Below are positions 1 to 11,543 of a stretch of DNA of 64,000 nt, in pieces. The stretch covers positions 1,488,001 through 1,552,000 of the forward strand of contig JAPEUQ010000010.1 in assembly GCA_027946365.1 (NCBI GenBank), written 5' to 3'. The position numbers were made by a program, and so were the translations under genes. Each line of letters starts with the position of its first letter. Position 1 is the first letter of the stretch. The notes under the pieces are model-generated. The model was given only the letters and a program-made list of their open reading frames with translations, had not been told where the DNA came from and made no database searches. The stretch comes from Kalmusia sp. IMI 367209. Its lineage: Eukaryota; Ascomycota; Dothideomycetes; Pleosporales; Didymosphaeriaceae.

Positions 1-1500
1 CGCGCATACGGTGGTGATTCTAGTGATCCTTCTCATGTTTGCCTTCACTGCTTACGCCACGAACGCCAATCTCGGAAGTCCGTCTAAGGTTTTCGATCTT
101 TTAGTCGAAGCTGCGAAGTCGCACCCAGTCGAAGGTAAGCATGTTTGGACCTCATTAGATTGACATGACCAACTAAATATGTCATAGGCAATGCTGGAGG
201 CTCTTACCTTACCATGCGGTCCAAGGAGGGAGCCATCTTCTTTGTCATCAACATTGTTGGCAACTTTGGAACGGTCTTCTGTGACAATGGATACTACAAC
301 AAGGCCATTGCCGCTAGCCCGGTTGATGCCCTCCCCGGTTACATCATGGGTGGTCTCTCTTGGTTCGCTATTCCTTGGCTGGCTGCCACTACCATGGGTC
401 TCGCTGCTCTTGCTCTGGAGAGCAATCCTGTATTTCCCACATATCCCGACCGCATTCCCGCTGCCGATGTTTCGGCAGGCCTTGTCCTGCCTACAGCCGC
501 AGTAGCTATGCTCGGAAGCGGAGGCGCAGCTGCGACGCTGCTCCTTGTCTTCATGGCTGTGACATCCGCTATGTCCGCTGAACTAATCGCTGTCTCTAGC
601 ATCTTCACTTACGATTTCTACCAGACTTATGTCAACCCTCGAGCGACCGGTAAACAACTTATCTACATGTCTCATGTAATGGTTGTCGGTTTTGCCGTCG
701 CCATGGCCGCCTGGTCTACCGGTCTCTACTATATTGGTATCTCCATGGGCTACCTCTACCTCCTCATGGGCGTCATCATCTCCTCCGCCGTCCTCCCTGC
801 CACCCTCACTCTTATGTGGAGTAAGCAAAACTGGTATGCAGCAACGTTGTCTCCGCCCCTCGGCTTCGCATGCTCCCTCATCGCCTGGCTCGTCACCGCA
901 AAGAAACAAGGCGGCGAACTCACCGTCGCCACCACAGGTGCCAACAACCCTATGTTAGCCGGCAATGTTGTGGCTCTTCTCTCTCCCATGATTTTCGTGC
1001 CAGTCCTGACCTACGCGCTCGGTCCTCAAAATTACGATTGGGTCTCCATGAAAGCTATCCGCAGAGGTGATGATCATGATCTCGCGTCCGCCGCACATCT
1101 TGACCTGGAGCTCATCCCTGGTGAGCGTCAGCATACCTCCGTCGAAGAGGAAGAAGAACAGGCCAAGCTACTCAAAGCATCGAAGATCGCGCGCTGGATG
1201 ACCGTTGTCATGACTCTTGCATTCCTCATTCTTTGGCCTATGCCTATGTACGGCTCAAGCTACGTGTTCAGCAAGAAGTTTTTTACCGGGTGGGTTGTTG
1301 TGGGTATCCTATGGATGTTCTGCAGCGCATTCTGTGTAGGATTATACCCACTTTGGGAAGGCAGGAAGACGAGCGGCAACACTTTGAAATCTATCTATCT
1401 CGACCTGACCGGAAAAGGCAGACCACGGGCTTCAGTGACGGAGGGCCAGGGTCCAGAGTCGCCGCCTACGGAGTCTGTGGACGAGAAGACAAAAGAGTAG
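1..1500 (+). CDS. DUR3: DUR3-type urea/polyamine:H+ (Na+) symporter, 3' part
   Basis: C-terminal part of a sodium:solute-symporter-family urea transporter of the plasma membrane, used for nitrogen uptake. The window opens inside an exon reading HTVVILVILLMFAFTAYA. A 53-nt intron (135-187, GTAAGC...TAG) joins it to the long exon 188-1500. The join gives HPVEG-NAGGSYLTMRSKEG, followed by the very conserved block GAIFFVINIVGNFGTVF and the run NGYYNKAIAASPVDALPGYI, typical of fungal Dur3. About eight or nine hydrophobic segments follow. A cytosolic acidic loop (EEEEEQ) precedes the last two, and the tail is hydrophilic. The 5' half lies outside the window, so start and regulation are not visible. 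The family assignment is strong. Specificity (urea rather than polyamine) is inferred from the family. Confidence 0.93.
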
Positions 1501-2058
1501 GATGGGTTTGGGATTGGCGATTGATTGTAAGGGCTGCCTTAGCGTTTGAGGGATCTAGTAATCGGCGATGAGTGTAGAAGTCGTCGCTGCGGTGTGGTTT
1601 ACACGTTATATATGCCAGTGATACCAGCCACTCTTTTGAAGGCATTGAACCTGAGCATACCCCACCAACATTCAATTGCTTCCCGTATTCCATAGCGTGG
1701 ACGTATGCATGTGCGAGTGACGAGGGCGGAAAGCGACCCGTAGTGCTCTAGCCTAGCGTGTCCCGATACCCCGCAAAAAGTAAGCCGTCCACTACGAGTC
1801 TTCTTCCAGCACACATGATCGCTTCCATCGCTTGTACATTCATGTCGGTCGCCTCAGCTCTCTAATAGTATCTGCTTTCTTCAACATCTCGGTCATCTAT
1901 CGCCATCGTAGGCTGCTGCATTGCGTTGCGTAGTCATTGTGGCATCAAGTCTAGCAACCAGCCTCGACAACCCTAGCCGCACAATTGATCGATACACATC
2001 ACAATATGCCCTCTAGAAAGTTTCAAGCGCTTAGAGTACCCAACGGATAGCGCCTATA
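1501..2058. other. intergenic, DUR3 3' flank and PTH11-like promoter
   Basis: No supported gene. The region holds the 3' flank of the transporter and the promoter of the following membrane protein. Short reading frames here lack a family signature. Confidence 0.6.
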
Positions 2059-3335
2059 ATGGCTATGTCATATAGCGGAGAGTCGTGGATATGGTGGATT
2101 TGCGCAGTTGCGATGATAGGCGCAAGGCTGTAAGCTACCACCGAGCGTTGTAGTACTGTCTGGATGTTTACTCATCTACCTGGCCCGATAGTATCTCTCG
2201 CAAACTGCTTTTTCGCTCGATAAAGGGTCTGCAAATCGATGACTGGATTATGGGCTTGTTTGTCACAACTTGCTACACATCCTTCATCGTTATCTCCAAC
2301 AAATATTTAAAAGCTGGATCGAACCTCGAGCCGCCAACTTTTGACTTTAGCGCGCTTGAACAAGCAGCACTATCTAAGCGTAAATACGGCAGCAAACTTA
2401 TGGTCGTCGTGGAGCAGATGCAAATGGCCGTCATTTGGTCCTGCAAAGCCTGTCTGCTCATCATGTATCACCGCTTAACGCGAACGGCATTGCACAACGA
2501 AAACGTCGCGATCAAAATCCTCTCGATTTACGTGGCACTTGGTTTCCTCATCATGGAGCTACTATACTTCGCGGCCTGGTGTCGTCCGTTCCCGCAATAT
2601 TACGCAGTGCCGCCTAAGTCCTCACAATGCAACACCCTCATCGACCACCGCATCACGAAGACCGTCTTCAATATATCATCAGATCTTATCATGCTGTGCA
2701 TCGCGCTTCAAATGCTCATTCGCTCCTCCCTTCCTATCAAAAGGAAGCTTGTCTTATGCGGTATCTTCTCACTCGGACTTTTCGCCGTAGCCGCTGCTGC
2801 GCTTAATAGCTACTACTCGTTCAGCCACCCTTACGAGCACACTTGGCTCGACTGGTACCTCAGAGAGTCATCAATGGTCATCATAGTCGCCAATATACCA
2901 TTTACTTGGACTATACTAAGGGAACTTTTCGAAGTGGGCGACTTTGACGAAAGTTCGCGTCCGCAACCGTGGGCGTTCTATCCTCCTTTCCGGACGCCGA
3001 CCACCAGCAGGTTAGCCCGACTGTCCCACCAGACTAGTCCAGCGATTCCATCTGCGCACACGCATCGATCACCCTTGGACAGTATTGGGAGTCAAGACGC
3101 GGATTCTTTGACCCTTGTGGGTTCTGGATCTGCTGCTAGAGGGGCGGACGGTTCTCCAGCTAAAAGTCTGACACCGAAGGATAACGAAAGGGATCTTGAG
3201 ATTGAGCAGGTTCGGTCCCGTGACTTTGCAATAACGCCATTGTCGATACCGAACCGAAGTGTAGGCTTTCCGAGTGGAGATGCCGCTATAAGTCCGGTTG
3301 CAGAGACACTCGAAAAGTCTGAAAGTCTTCGCTAA
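2059..3335 (+). CDS. PTH11-like / rhodopsin-domain integral membrane protein
   Basis: Two exons, 2059-2129 and 2192-3335, separated by a 62-nt intron (GTAAGC...TAG), giving about 404 residues. The splice joins MIGARL to ISRKLLFRSIKGLQIDDWIM. The motif LQIDDWIM after the first membrane segment is characteristic of fungal PTH11-like, seven-transmembrane, CFEM-less receptor-like proteins. Six further hydrophobic stretches follow (around LSIYVALGFLIMELLYF, ISSDLIMLCIALQML, LVLCGIFSLGLFAVAAAAL and others). The segment LRESSMVIIVANIPFTWTILRELF closes the membrane domain. A hydrophilic Ser/Pro-rich cytosolic tail of about 140 residues ends the protein. The start is the first ATG in frame; a second ATG lies two codons later. 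Ligand and signalling role are unknown; most members of this family are uncharacterised. Confidence 0.82.
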
Positions 3336-5604
3336 CCGGTCCCGTGAGCTGCCGACTAGGCTTAGATGTTGTCTTCTGCGCAAGAACAATTGAAGCCTAG
3401 CGCTGCGATCTCCCCTAGTGAGCACCGTACTACGCCTACGGACCTCTGCTACCGCGACGTTGTGTCACCTAAGCTTTCATGGAATACGCGCCGTTCATAG
3501 TTGAAAATAGCTGGGACTTTACTTAGTGACGTAGATATTCAATCCAATAACGAAGGGATATTGCAGGTCTTAAACATTGCGGAGTTCGCATGCAGGTATT
3601 AGCACGGCACGGTGCGGTGTAGTCGTGCTACAAGTAAACATGCCCTGTCCTGATTTACATCTAGACTAGCACAACCTCTCCATCAGATCTTGATATTCAA
3701 CGTAATCGGAACTGTCCAAGGAGTCTGTTTCATCCTCCAAGTTTTGCCTTGGTGGCTGAATTTGCAAAAAAATCTGGCGAGATGAGGGCGTGTGAAAGTC
3801 TGCTGTCATTTCTTGGTCTCGCGAACCTGATGTGGTACATTGAGGCCGAAGTCGATCCTATTGTTGTGCATGGCTCCCATTTCTTCTACAAGTCTAATCG
3901 GACTGCCTTTTTCGTAAGCTACTCTAAGTAAAATCATTCCTTGAGCTTACCATCGTAGATTCGCGGTTTGACCTATGGTCCAATTCGACCCCGCCTCCCG
4001 GTCCACTCGAAGATGGGCCAACATGTCGCCGCGATGTGCAATTCATAGTCACACTAAACATAAATGTAATTATGCTCGACAACGTTGACGTGGATCGCGA
4101 TCATTCCGACTGAATGGGCACTTTCGCTGCTGCTGGAATATATGTCATGGTATTGCTATACATGAACAAGCTGCGACACGCGATGTGCGACAGCACATGT
4201 CGGACAAGAGATATAGAAACATTCTAGTCGGGCAGAATTGCGAAGGAGGGTTGCATAATGCCAGCCGACTACATTCTTTGCCACCACGACGCTCTTGACT
4301 TGCTCATGTATTTCATAGGCCTCTCAAGCGTTTCTAAGCTTTGCATTTTAGAGAAAGAAATTGGGTCAGCCGTCAATCTATCCACAACTCTGAATGTTCC
4401 ACATTTTTGTTGGAAGAGTTGCCTGCTACCGCCTACCCTATTATACTGATAATCGGGCCTAGAATTCCTGTCTGCAATGTTCACGAACAATTCAGCTGAT
4501 ATTTGAAGTGGCAGCATAATTTCGTAGTATCTGGAACTGTCATAGTCTGGTTACAATTCATGTGAGACCAATGCTGGCATGTTCTTCAATCGTTAATGTG
4601 TTGCAGGCCTCGTGCAAGTGGAAGAGGAAAAGATTATGTCATTACTGGGACACTCAGCGCTGTCTTAGTTCTTTGAACCGCAAGTCCCTCCATCGCAGAC
4701 TTGTTGGCATACAGTCCTACTGCAGCTCCGCCGTCATGTTCAACAGGCGTCGCATGGAAATTCACCTCCGTCCTACCACTTACGCCGTATGAGCCCTTGT
4801 GCTCTTGTCTGCAAGACACTGGAATGCATTACCAAGGTCGAAACGACAATAGGAAATGTCCCGGAGGACAAATCTAGTAGTACACTTTCCAGAGCATGCG
4901 ATCACGACTGAGCGTCGAACTGTGCAGACATCGCTACCAATACAACAACCGGACACTATGGAGCGTTCAGGTAATTCATCTTATGCGTCTCAAACTGCTT
5001 TCTGACCCGATCTAGTATGTGCAACAGAACGGTCATCTATTCATGGGCTACCAACGAATACTGGAAACGCCACGACGCATGCTACCTCAATGGAACTACT
5101 CAGCTCCAAGACGTGCCCCGCGCGCCAAGCCAAAGCTGCAAGTTCCTGCTTTAGCAACTTGGTGAAAAAGGGGAGAAGTCGCTCACTGCTTTCCTAGGTG
5201 CAACTCCGACAACCACTGCAGATAACGGAACTGGTCCTAACGAAACTACCCCGGCCGACGTAAGGGTATCTGGGCTTTCCCAAGATGCGAACCGCAGGCA
5301 AGACAATCACATAACAGCACGCACATACTTCAAAACAATCGCACAAAAGACTTCCAAATACAATTAACACACAAAATTTGAATGCATTTTCTCGCCACAA
5401 ACGCCACCGATGCACACTTGCACCACCCACCTGTCCCTATGCATTATTCATACAGTAGCTCCATCAAACACCTCCTGAAGTTTACGTGCAATATACAACG
5501 CCCACAAGTAATGCACGAGTCTACCTTTAGTAATACAATGCACCGAAGTCTTCTTACTCTGACCTCATGCCCCTAAACGCCCTTGAAACAAATCTGGGAG
5601 GTGT
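3336..5604. other. intergenic 2.3 kb, no gene supported
   Basis: Only short reading frames (under 85 codons) on both strands, none with a recognisable domain or convincing splice partners. The base composition is ordinary, so this is not the RIP-type AT-rich DNA seen at the right end. It may contain untranslated regions or a decayed gene. The right 20-30 bases abut the SWR1 stop. Confidence 0.5.
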
Positions 5605-8600
5605 TCAGTACCTCTTCTTCTTATGCGTCCGATGCACATCGACCCCCTTCCTTTGCCTCCTCTGCCGATCCGTTGGCGGTTTATACGGCTCCCTCCCATA
5701 TTCGTCCCTAAATCTGCCTAGCATGTACTCATCGACGTGCTTCCTCAATCTCTCTCCGTTTATACCGCCGGGCATCTCTTCACCATCTAGAACTTCACTG
5801 CCCGCCCGTGTCGCTGCGTTCGCCGGCGTCGCAGTCGAGCTCTCATTGAAGTCGACTTGGTCATCGTGGATTTCATCGACAATCTCCTTTTGCGCGACAG
5901 ACGCTGCGTTGCGGTCTTCTGTGTCTTCGACGGCGCCCATGACGCGCGCATCGCCGAGGAGCCCTGCTTTTTCGCCAAGCACACGGTCCATGGCTGCACC
6001 GGCTTCGTCTCCCAGGCCGTCGTCCAGGGCGTCGCGCCAGGTAACGCGGTTGAACGTGTCGGTAGTGAAGTCGCCTTTTTGGATGATGACATCGTCCAGC
6101 AGACGCTTCTGATTGCTTTTGCGGAGGATGTTAGCTTCGATAGTGTACTCGGAGACAAATTTGTAAATATGCACATCACGCGTCTGGCCGATGCGGTGGG
6201 AGCGGTCTTGGCACTGCTTGTCCATCGCAGGGTTCCAGTCGAGGTCGTAGAAGATGACGGTATCTGCACCTGTAAGGTTGATGCCGAGACCACCTGAGCG
6301 AGAGGAGAGAATGAAGCAGAGGATTCTTGTATCGTTATTGAAGCGGTCGGTCAATATCTGGCGTTGTTCGACCTTTGTCGCACCATCAAGCCGGAGGTAC
6401 CGGTGTCCGTGAATATTGAGGAACTGTTCTAAGATGTCGAGAACCTTGGTCATTTGAGTAAAGATGAGGGCACGATGACCGCCGGCTAGAAGGTCTCTTA
6501 AAAGGGTGGCAAGACGCTGAAGCTTTCCACAGTCATATTGCAAGAGCCGTTTGTCAGGGAATGCAATTGACTGTCGGATGCGAGACTCATGGAAAGGGTC
6601 GCGCTGACGGGCCATCTTAGAGGAACGCAAAAGTTGCACCCCAGTCTTAGAAAGCGTCAAAGGAGCCAATTCGTCGGCGGCAACTGCAGGGGTCACGCAA
6701 GTGAAGCGTGTTACAATCGGCTCGAGAGCTTCGGCGCGTTGCTCAATGGTGGGAATCATAGAAGTGAAAGCAGCGATCTGTTGCTGATGCCATACTGAGG
6801 CGACAGCTGGACGGAGGGGTTGACGGAACCCCAGTCTCCCGCGACGACCCTCCTTAATCCTGATGACAGGTGGTAAAGACACAGGTGCTTGCGCTTGGGC
6901 GAATGGATTTGTCTGATGATACTGCATACCGGAACCATACGGTGGATTGTAGGCAAGTGATGGAGGCTTGGTGATGGTCTCGTCAGGTTCTCGGGCACCA
7001 AATGCGTAGTCTTCATAATTCATGGTAAGCCGGTTTATCAATCCTTTTCCATAAATGGGAAGGAACTGGGTCCGAGTGCGGGTAAGCTTGAGGCACGTTC
7101 GAAGGTGATCTCGAATCGCAATCCGTTCTCGGTTTGCCATGGCTGCGAGGGTAGATTGGATCGAAGACGGTACTGGCTCGGCAGGTTGGGTGATACGGCG
7201 AGTTTGCAGTTCAATGAGGTCTTCTAGTGGACGTGTAGCGCGAATCTGTTGTGATCTCCGAGCGTTCAGCGTCGATGTACGCTCGCGGTGGGCAAAGACT
7301 AGGTTCAATGCTTCCAAATTAAGTTTTTTATCCTCCATGCCTTCAGACAAGCGCTTTCGTAGAAAAAAGTCTTTGATTTCGAACCGCGCAGCAACCGATT
7401 TTGGCATAGCCATTGAAGTTACAATGGCTCTTGTCTCGAAGAGATCGGGGTGATTGCATACTTTCCGAAGTGACATTAAGCAATTAATGATAGACATGTA
7501 GTTTCCAGAAGATAGAATCTCCTTGGTCGAGGCGCGTCCCATGAATCCATCATATAGTTGTCGCTGCCGTTTGGATAGCTTGCAATATACCACGTGCTCG
7601 TACTTCCCCGGCATTTGCTTCTCAACATCTGCCTTTAGCCTACGTAGGAGATAAGGCCGCAAGACTTCGTGGAGCTTTTTTACAATCTTCTGAGCCTCCG
7701 CATCGAGCTGCTGTCGACCTTGTTCTAAAATCTGAGAAGTTGGATTCTTGAGAGCCATTGTGAACTCCTCTAAGCCAGCAATGCGGCCCTCTCCGGCAAA
7801 GCCAGCGGGCATCAGAAAGTAAAGGAGCGACCAAAGCTCGTCAATGTTGTTCTGGAGAGGAGTGCCCGTTAACAATAGTCGCCGTTCTGTCCGGAGGTTT
7901 AGCATAGTCTGCCATCGTTGAGACTTGAAGTTCTTGATGTTGTGAGCCTCATCAAGAACGAGGTATTGCCATGCACGCATCTTGAACGCTGCAGCATCTT
8001 GGAGAATGAGTTGATAGGAAGTGATAACGACGTTTATCATGTCCCGACCTGTGTTACGCCAGCCGATACGTTTCCTCTTGCGCTCATTGATGTCGCCATA
8101 GTACGTGAGGATCTTGAAGCCAGGCAAAAACTTCTTGAACTCCATTTCCCAGTTGAGCATCACACTAGTGGGCACGACAACCAAATGGGGCCCCCACTTC
8201 CGCCGGTAGACTGCGATATACGCTAGCAATGATATTGTCTGAATGGTCTTGCCTAGACCCATCTCATCGGCTAGGATGCCGTTCGTCTCCGAGTCGTACA
8301 AATTCGCGAGCCAATCCAGACCATCATGCTGGTACTCGCGAAGAGTACCTCGCAAAAGAGACGGAATTTCAGTGCGCGGGGGTGAAGATGCCTGACGAGA
8401 GCGACTGGCGGAGATTGACTTTTCTTGAGTCACCTCTTTAATTGGATCGGAGTTGGTAACCTCGATTGAGGGTGTGGGGGGGATCTCGGTCTCGGCATCT
8501 CCGTTAATGTGCGATTCATCAACATCCATTATCTCTGCTGTGCCATTGATGTCTGGGACCATATTGGAATCCTCATCGTGTTCCTCGGGCTCGTGTCTAT

Positions 8601-10731
8601 CTTTGCCATTTACACCATTAAGCGGGGTTGTTGTATCTCCATTGACGTTGTTGACTACCGTCTTAGCCGCCTCCTTCAATTTCTTGATTTCATCTGGAGC
8701 TAAGAAACCCATTACGCCGACATCATCGTCCTCTTCTTCCGAGCCAGATACTGACTGATCTACTTCGGACTCTTCATCACTTGGCCACTCTTCGCTGCCT
8801 GATTCGGAAGCATTGTCACCCTCGTCTTCGGTATCCAACAAAGCTTCGTCTACGGAATCTACTTCGACTGTAGCAGGATCGATGTAATTTGGTTCTCTCT
8901 CGTCATTGGTATCATCTTCATGGTAACCATTCGTATAAGCGAAGGAATTTCCAGGTATTTCAGCTTCATCGTCAATCTCTAGTTCCGGATCCGGTGTGAC
9001 GTTAGGCGTACCACGATCAATTTCATCCGTAGGTTCGTCTTCATCTTCATCTTCGTCTTCATTGTCCTCAGATCCATCATCGACGCTGGAACTGTCATCT
9101 GGGAGATCGAGGAGCTGTTCATATTTAGCGCGCAACTGTTCAGCGGTAAGATTTGCATCTTCATCCTCCACGTGACCCTCGTCACTTTCTGAATCAGAAG
9201 TCATATTCTCGTCCACCTTTTCTCCATCAGATGAGTGAGATGCGGCGCTTTCGAAGTCTCCGCCTTCGCCCTCAGTGTCGCGATCGTCGCTTACAAAAGA
9301 CGAGGCAGAATCGACCATATTACGGCCCAGAATTTCCTGAGCTTGATTGAACATGTCGTCCATGGCCTTGTGTCCGAGCTGAAGTTGCTCTTCTTCCCAC
9401 TTGGCTACACGCTCCTTGTCAATCTCCACTCTAACAATTGCCCACGTATCCTTCACATCCTTGACGAGCTGCTTGTACCGTATCAGGGCGCGCTCTCCCT
9501 CCTCTTCGTCCATCTCTTCCTGCGTCTTTCTCTTGTACTTGTCTTTCCAGTAATCATACGCTTCCCTTGCCAGCGTCTTTGCTACTTTCCTGTGGTATGC
9601 TTTCTCCTCCTTGAGGAGCTTGTTGAAGTGCAAGGCGTGAGAGACGACATGTTCCCAGTGGCCGTACCGGGGTGGAGGTTCCTCAGCCGGAGCAGGCTGG
9701 AAAACACTGCACCGCCCCAGGCTCAGTACACCGCGTTCTGCAGCATCTACAATCTGGAGCCGGCGATCAGCCTCTTCTTTCGCCTGATCCTCCGTTATCC
9801 TTTGTCCTTCTTCTCCCTCCAAGGGATCATCATGTTGTAGCCAGTCGGCGAACGAGGAGTACTTTGGAGCGGGCGGCAAATGGTTGGGGTGGCGGTTAGG
9901 AGGGTCGAGTTTGCGGAATCGTAAGCGGATGCGGGGCGCGGGTATGGTGGGATTCGATTCGTCTACAGGGCTGTATTCATCATACGCGTCGCGAAGGTCC
10001 TCTGCGGATGTCGAAAGTGCAGTTGCATCAGCTGTTGAGGTTACCGTAGCTTTACGGGCGCGACCTGGTCGCTTTCGCACACTTTCTGGAGAAGCGTTCT
10101 TGGAGGCAGCGGAGGTGGGAGAGGTCGCCAACATAGGAACAGGAGGTCTTCTATGACGCTCTGACTTTCGCGTCGGCGACTCCAACGGCAGCGCAGAGCC
10201 CTTCTTTGTCCCTACTGGTGCTGCTTTGGCCTTAGAAGGCGGTGCAGAGCTCGACACTGCGCGTGAACTCTGCTTGCTGCTGGTCTTCGACGTCCCATTT
10301 GTCTGTGTCCCCTTCGCGACACTGCCGCGCGAGCTCCTCTTCACGGGCTCCGGCGGCGGCGGCTCCCGATTCACTCGCGACGACTTCCTGACGCCGTTGT
10401 TGAATATGGTGGTCGGCCCGTCGGCTGCGAAAGACTTCCACGGCGGCGAGGCGGCGCGTGAGATCGAACGGCGCGGTGTGGTGTCTTCGAGCTTGCGCCG
10501 CTTTGCAGGCCGCGACGCGGCGACTCCGGCGTCGCCATTTTGTGCCAATGTCTGCTCCTCTTCTTTTATCAGCGGGGCATCGTCGGCTTCGATTGTCTGC
10601 ACGTCCTCGGTCGCTGCCGCGTCGTCGTGGGCTTCGTTGGGCTCTTGTCGTGGATCGGGATCGGGATCGGGATGGTGACTTGCGAGCGAGGCCATCAGAA
10701 ACGCGGACGGCGGACCTGAAAGCAGCCTCAC
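5605..10731 (-). CDS. SWR1: SWR1 chromatin-remodelling ATPase (H2A.Z deposition)
   Basis: Single uninterrupted frame of 1708 codons. Swr1 is the catalytic subunit of the SWR1 complex that exchanges H2A for H2A.Z in nucleosomes. In order: a basic, disordered N-terminus; an HSA helix (about residues 355-425, YGHWEHVVSHALHFNKLLKEE) that binds actin and Arp4; a long acidic region with many D/E runs; the Snf2 ATPase N-lobe with Walker A DEMGLGKT (near 822) and DEAH box DEAHN (near 929); the large insertion between lobes typical of Swr1/Ino80; and the C-lobe with RSHRIGQTRDVHIYKF near 1510. S. cerevisiae Swr1 is 1514 residues, so the length is normal for filamentous fungi. The ATG at 10731 is the first in frame. 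The methionine 12 codons later (10695, MASLASHH) is an equally plausible start. Confidence 0.96.
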   Translation of the reverse strand: MRLLSGPPSAFLMASLASHHPDPDPDPRQEPNEAHDDAAATEDVQTIEADDAPLIKEEEQTLAQNGDAGVAASRPAKRRKLEDTTPRRSISRAASPPWKSFAADGPTTIFNNGVRKSSRVNREPPPPEPVKRSSRGSVAKGTQTNGTSKTSSKQSSRAVSSSAPPSKAKAAPVGTKKGSALPLESPTRKSERHRRPPVPMLATSPTSAASKNASPESVRKRPGRARKATVTSTADATALSTSAEDLRDAYDEYSPVDESNPTIPAPRIRLRFRKLDPPNRHPNHLPPAPKYSSFADWLQHDDPLEGEEGQRITEDQAKEEADRRLQIVDAAERGVLSLGRCSVFQPAPAEEPPPRYGHWEHVVSHALHFNKLLKEEKAYHRKVAKTLAREAYDYWKDKYKRKTQEEMDEEEGERALIRYKQLVKDVKDTWAIVRVEIDKERVAKWEEEQLQLGHKAMDDMFNQAQEILGRNMVDSASSFVSDDRDTEGEGGDFESAASHSSDGEKVDENMTSDSESDEGHVEDEDANLTAEQLRAKYEQLLDLPDDSSSVDDGSEDNEDEDEDEDEPTDEIDRGTPNVTPDPELEIDDEAEIPGNSFAYTNGYHEDDTNDEREPNYIDPATVEVDSVDEALLDTEDEGDNASESGSEEWPSDEESEVDQSVSGSEEEDDDVGVMGFLAPDEIKKLKEAAKTVVNNVNGDTTTPLNGVNGKDRHEPEEHDEDSNMVPDINGTAEIMDVDESHINGDAETEIPPTPSIEVTNSDPIKEVTQEKSISASRSRQASSPPRTEIPSLLRGTLREYQHDGLDWLANLYDSETNGILADEMGLGKTIQTISLLAYIAVYRRKWGPHLVVVPTSVMLNWEMEFKKFLPGFKILTYYGDINERKRKRIGWRNTGRDMINVVITSYQLILQDAAAFKMRAWQYLVLDEAHNIKNFKSQRWQTMLNLRTERRLLLTGTPLQNNIDELWSLLYFLMPAGFAGEGRIAGLEEFTMALKNPTSQILEQGRQQLDAEAQKIVKKLHEVLRPYLLRRLKADVEKQMPGKYEHVVYCKLSKRQRQLYDGFMGRASTKEILSSGNYMSIINCLMSLRKVCNHPDLFETRAIVTSMAMPKSVAARFEIKDFFLRKRLSEGMEDKKLNLEALNLVFAHRERTSTLNARRSQQIRATRPLEDLIELQTRRITQPAEPVPSSIQSTLAAMANRERIAIRDHLRTCLKLTRTRTQFLPIYGKGLINRLTMNYEDYAFGAREPDETITKPPSLAYNPPYGSGMQYHQTNPFAQAQAPVSLPPVIRIKEGRRGRLGFRQPLRPAVASVWHQQQIAAFTSMIPTIEQRAEALEPIVTRFTCVTPAVAADELAPLTLSKTGVQLLRSSKMARQRDPFHESRIRQSIAFPDKRLLQYDCGKLQRLATLLRDLLAGGHRALIFTQMTKVLDILEQFLNIHGHRYLRLDGATKVEQRQILTDRFNNDTRILCFILSSRSGGLGINLTGADTVIFYDLDWNPAMDKQCQDRSHRIGQTRDVHIYKFVSEYTIEANILRKSNQKRLLDDVIIQKGDFTTDTFNRVTWRDALDDGLGDEAGAAMDRVLGEKAGLLGDARVMGAVEDTEDRNAASVAQKEIVDEIHDDQVDFNESSTATPANAATRAGSEVLDGEEMPGGINGERLRKHVDEYMLGRFRDEYGREPYKPPTDRQRRQRKGVDVHRTHKKKRY

Positions 10732-11543
10732 AGCAGGGGATTACCGCGCGCCACAACATGAATCGGCGTAAATGCGGTGTCGCAGGACTGGCACGGATCT
10801 GGCAAGAGCGCTGGTGTTGCCAAAATTGTGCTGGCAGCCCTTGTTGGCGCTGAAACTTTCGACGATGTCGTGGTGATCCCGAAAAGAAAGAACAGTGATC
10901 TCGAAAAGAAGGCCCCCATACAAACGCCGCAGCTTGGAGCGGCTAGACCAATCCCAGCCTAGGCTTGCTGTGGCGAGAGGTCGCGAAACATCCGCGACGA
11001 AACGCTTGCACTACCCTGTCACCCTGTCAAGCGCGCACAACGCTCCAAGGTCACGATGCTTGGAGCTCACCTGGGCGTTTCTTTTGCCTTGAACTTGATG
11101 CTGTCGGTCATGTTATGCAGTTGCATTCCGCTGATTTGTTGCTTTCAGACAGCCCAGCCGAAACCAATCAGCTTCAAAAGCACAATGTCACGTGCCTCAT
11201 GTAACCAGGTTAACAGCCATTCGGAACCCCCTGGAGCGGGCTATTTCATCGTGAGAATCACTACATCTGCACAGAGGCATCCGAACCGAGGGAAAGTCAG
11301 CTCCACCGAAGTAAAGGCCGCCGCCGCCTTGAAGAAACAGCTTGTTAAGTCCAGCCAAAAGAAACCCGCAAACTCCTACACTTCGAAGAACAAAGGTTGG
11401 AGACGCATTGTAGACTAGGTTACCCAAGTATACACAGAACTGTGTCCAAAATTGCAACCAAAGCTTTACAGCAACTCAGAATCCTCGACTGTCTTTCGAA
11501 CCGGAGGACATGCAGCATTTGCGGCCCATGAAAACCATTTCCA
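10732..11543. other. intergenic, SWR1 promoter region
   Basis: Promoter and 5' leader of SWR1 on the left, and the 3' flank of the next minus-strand gene on the right. A 120-codon frame at 11056-11418 (+) has a hydrophobic start but no recognisable domain and is not called. Confidence 0.5.

Noticed and set aside
11056..11418. 120-codon plus-strand frame with a hydrophobic N-terminus
   Set aside because: No recognisable domain, poor Kozak context by eye, and it lies in the SWR1/next-gene spacer.
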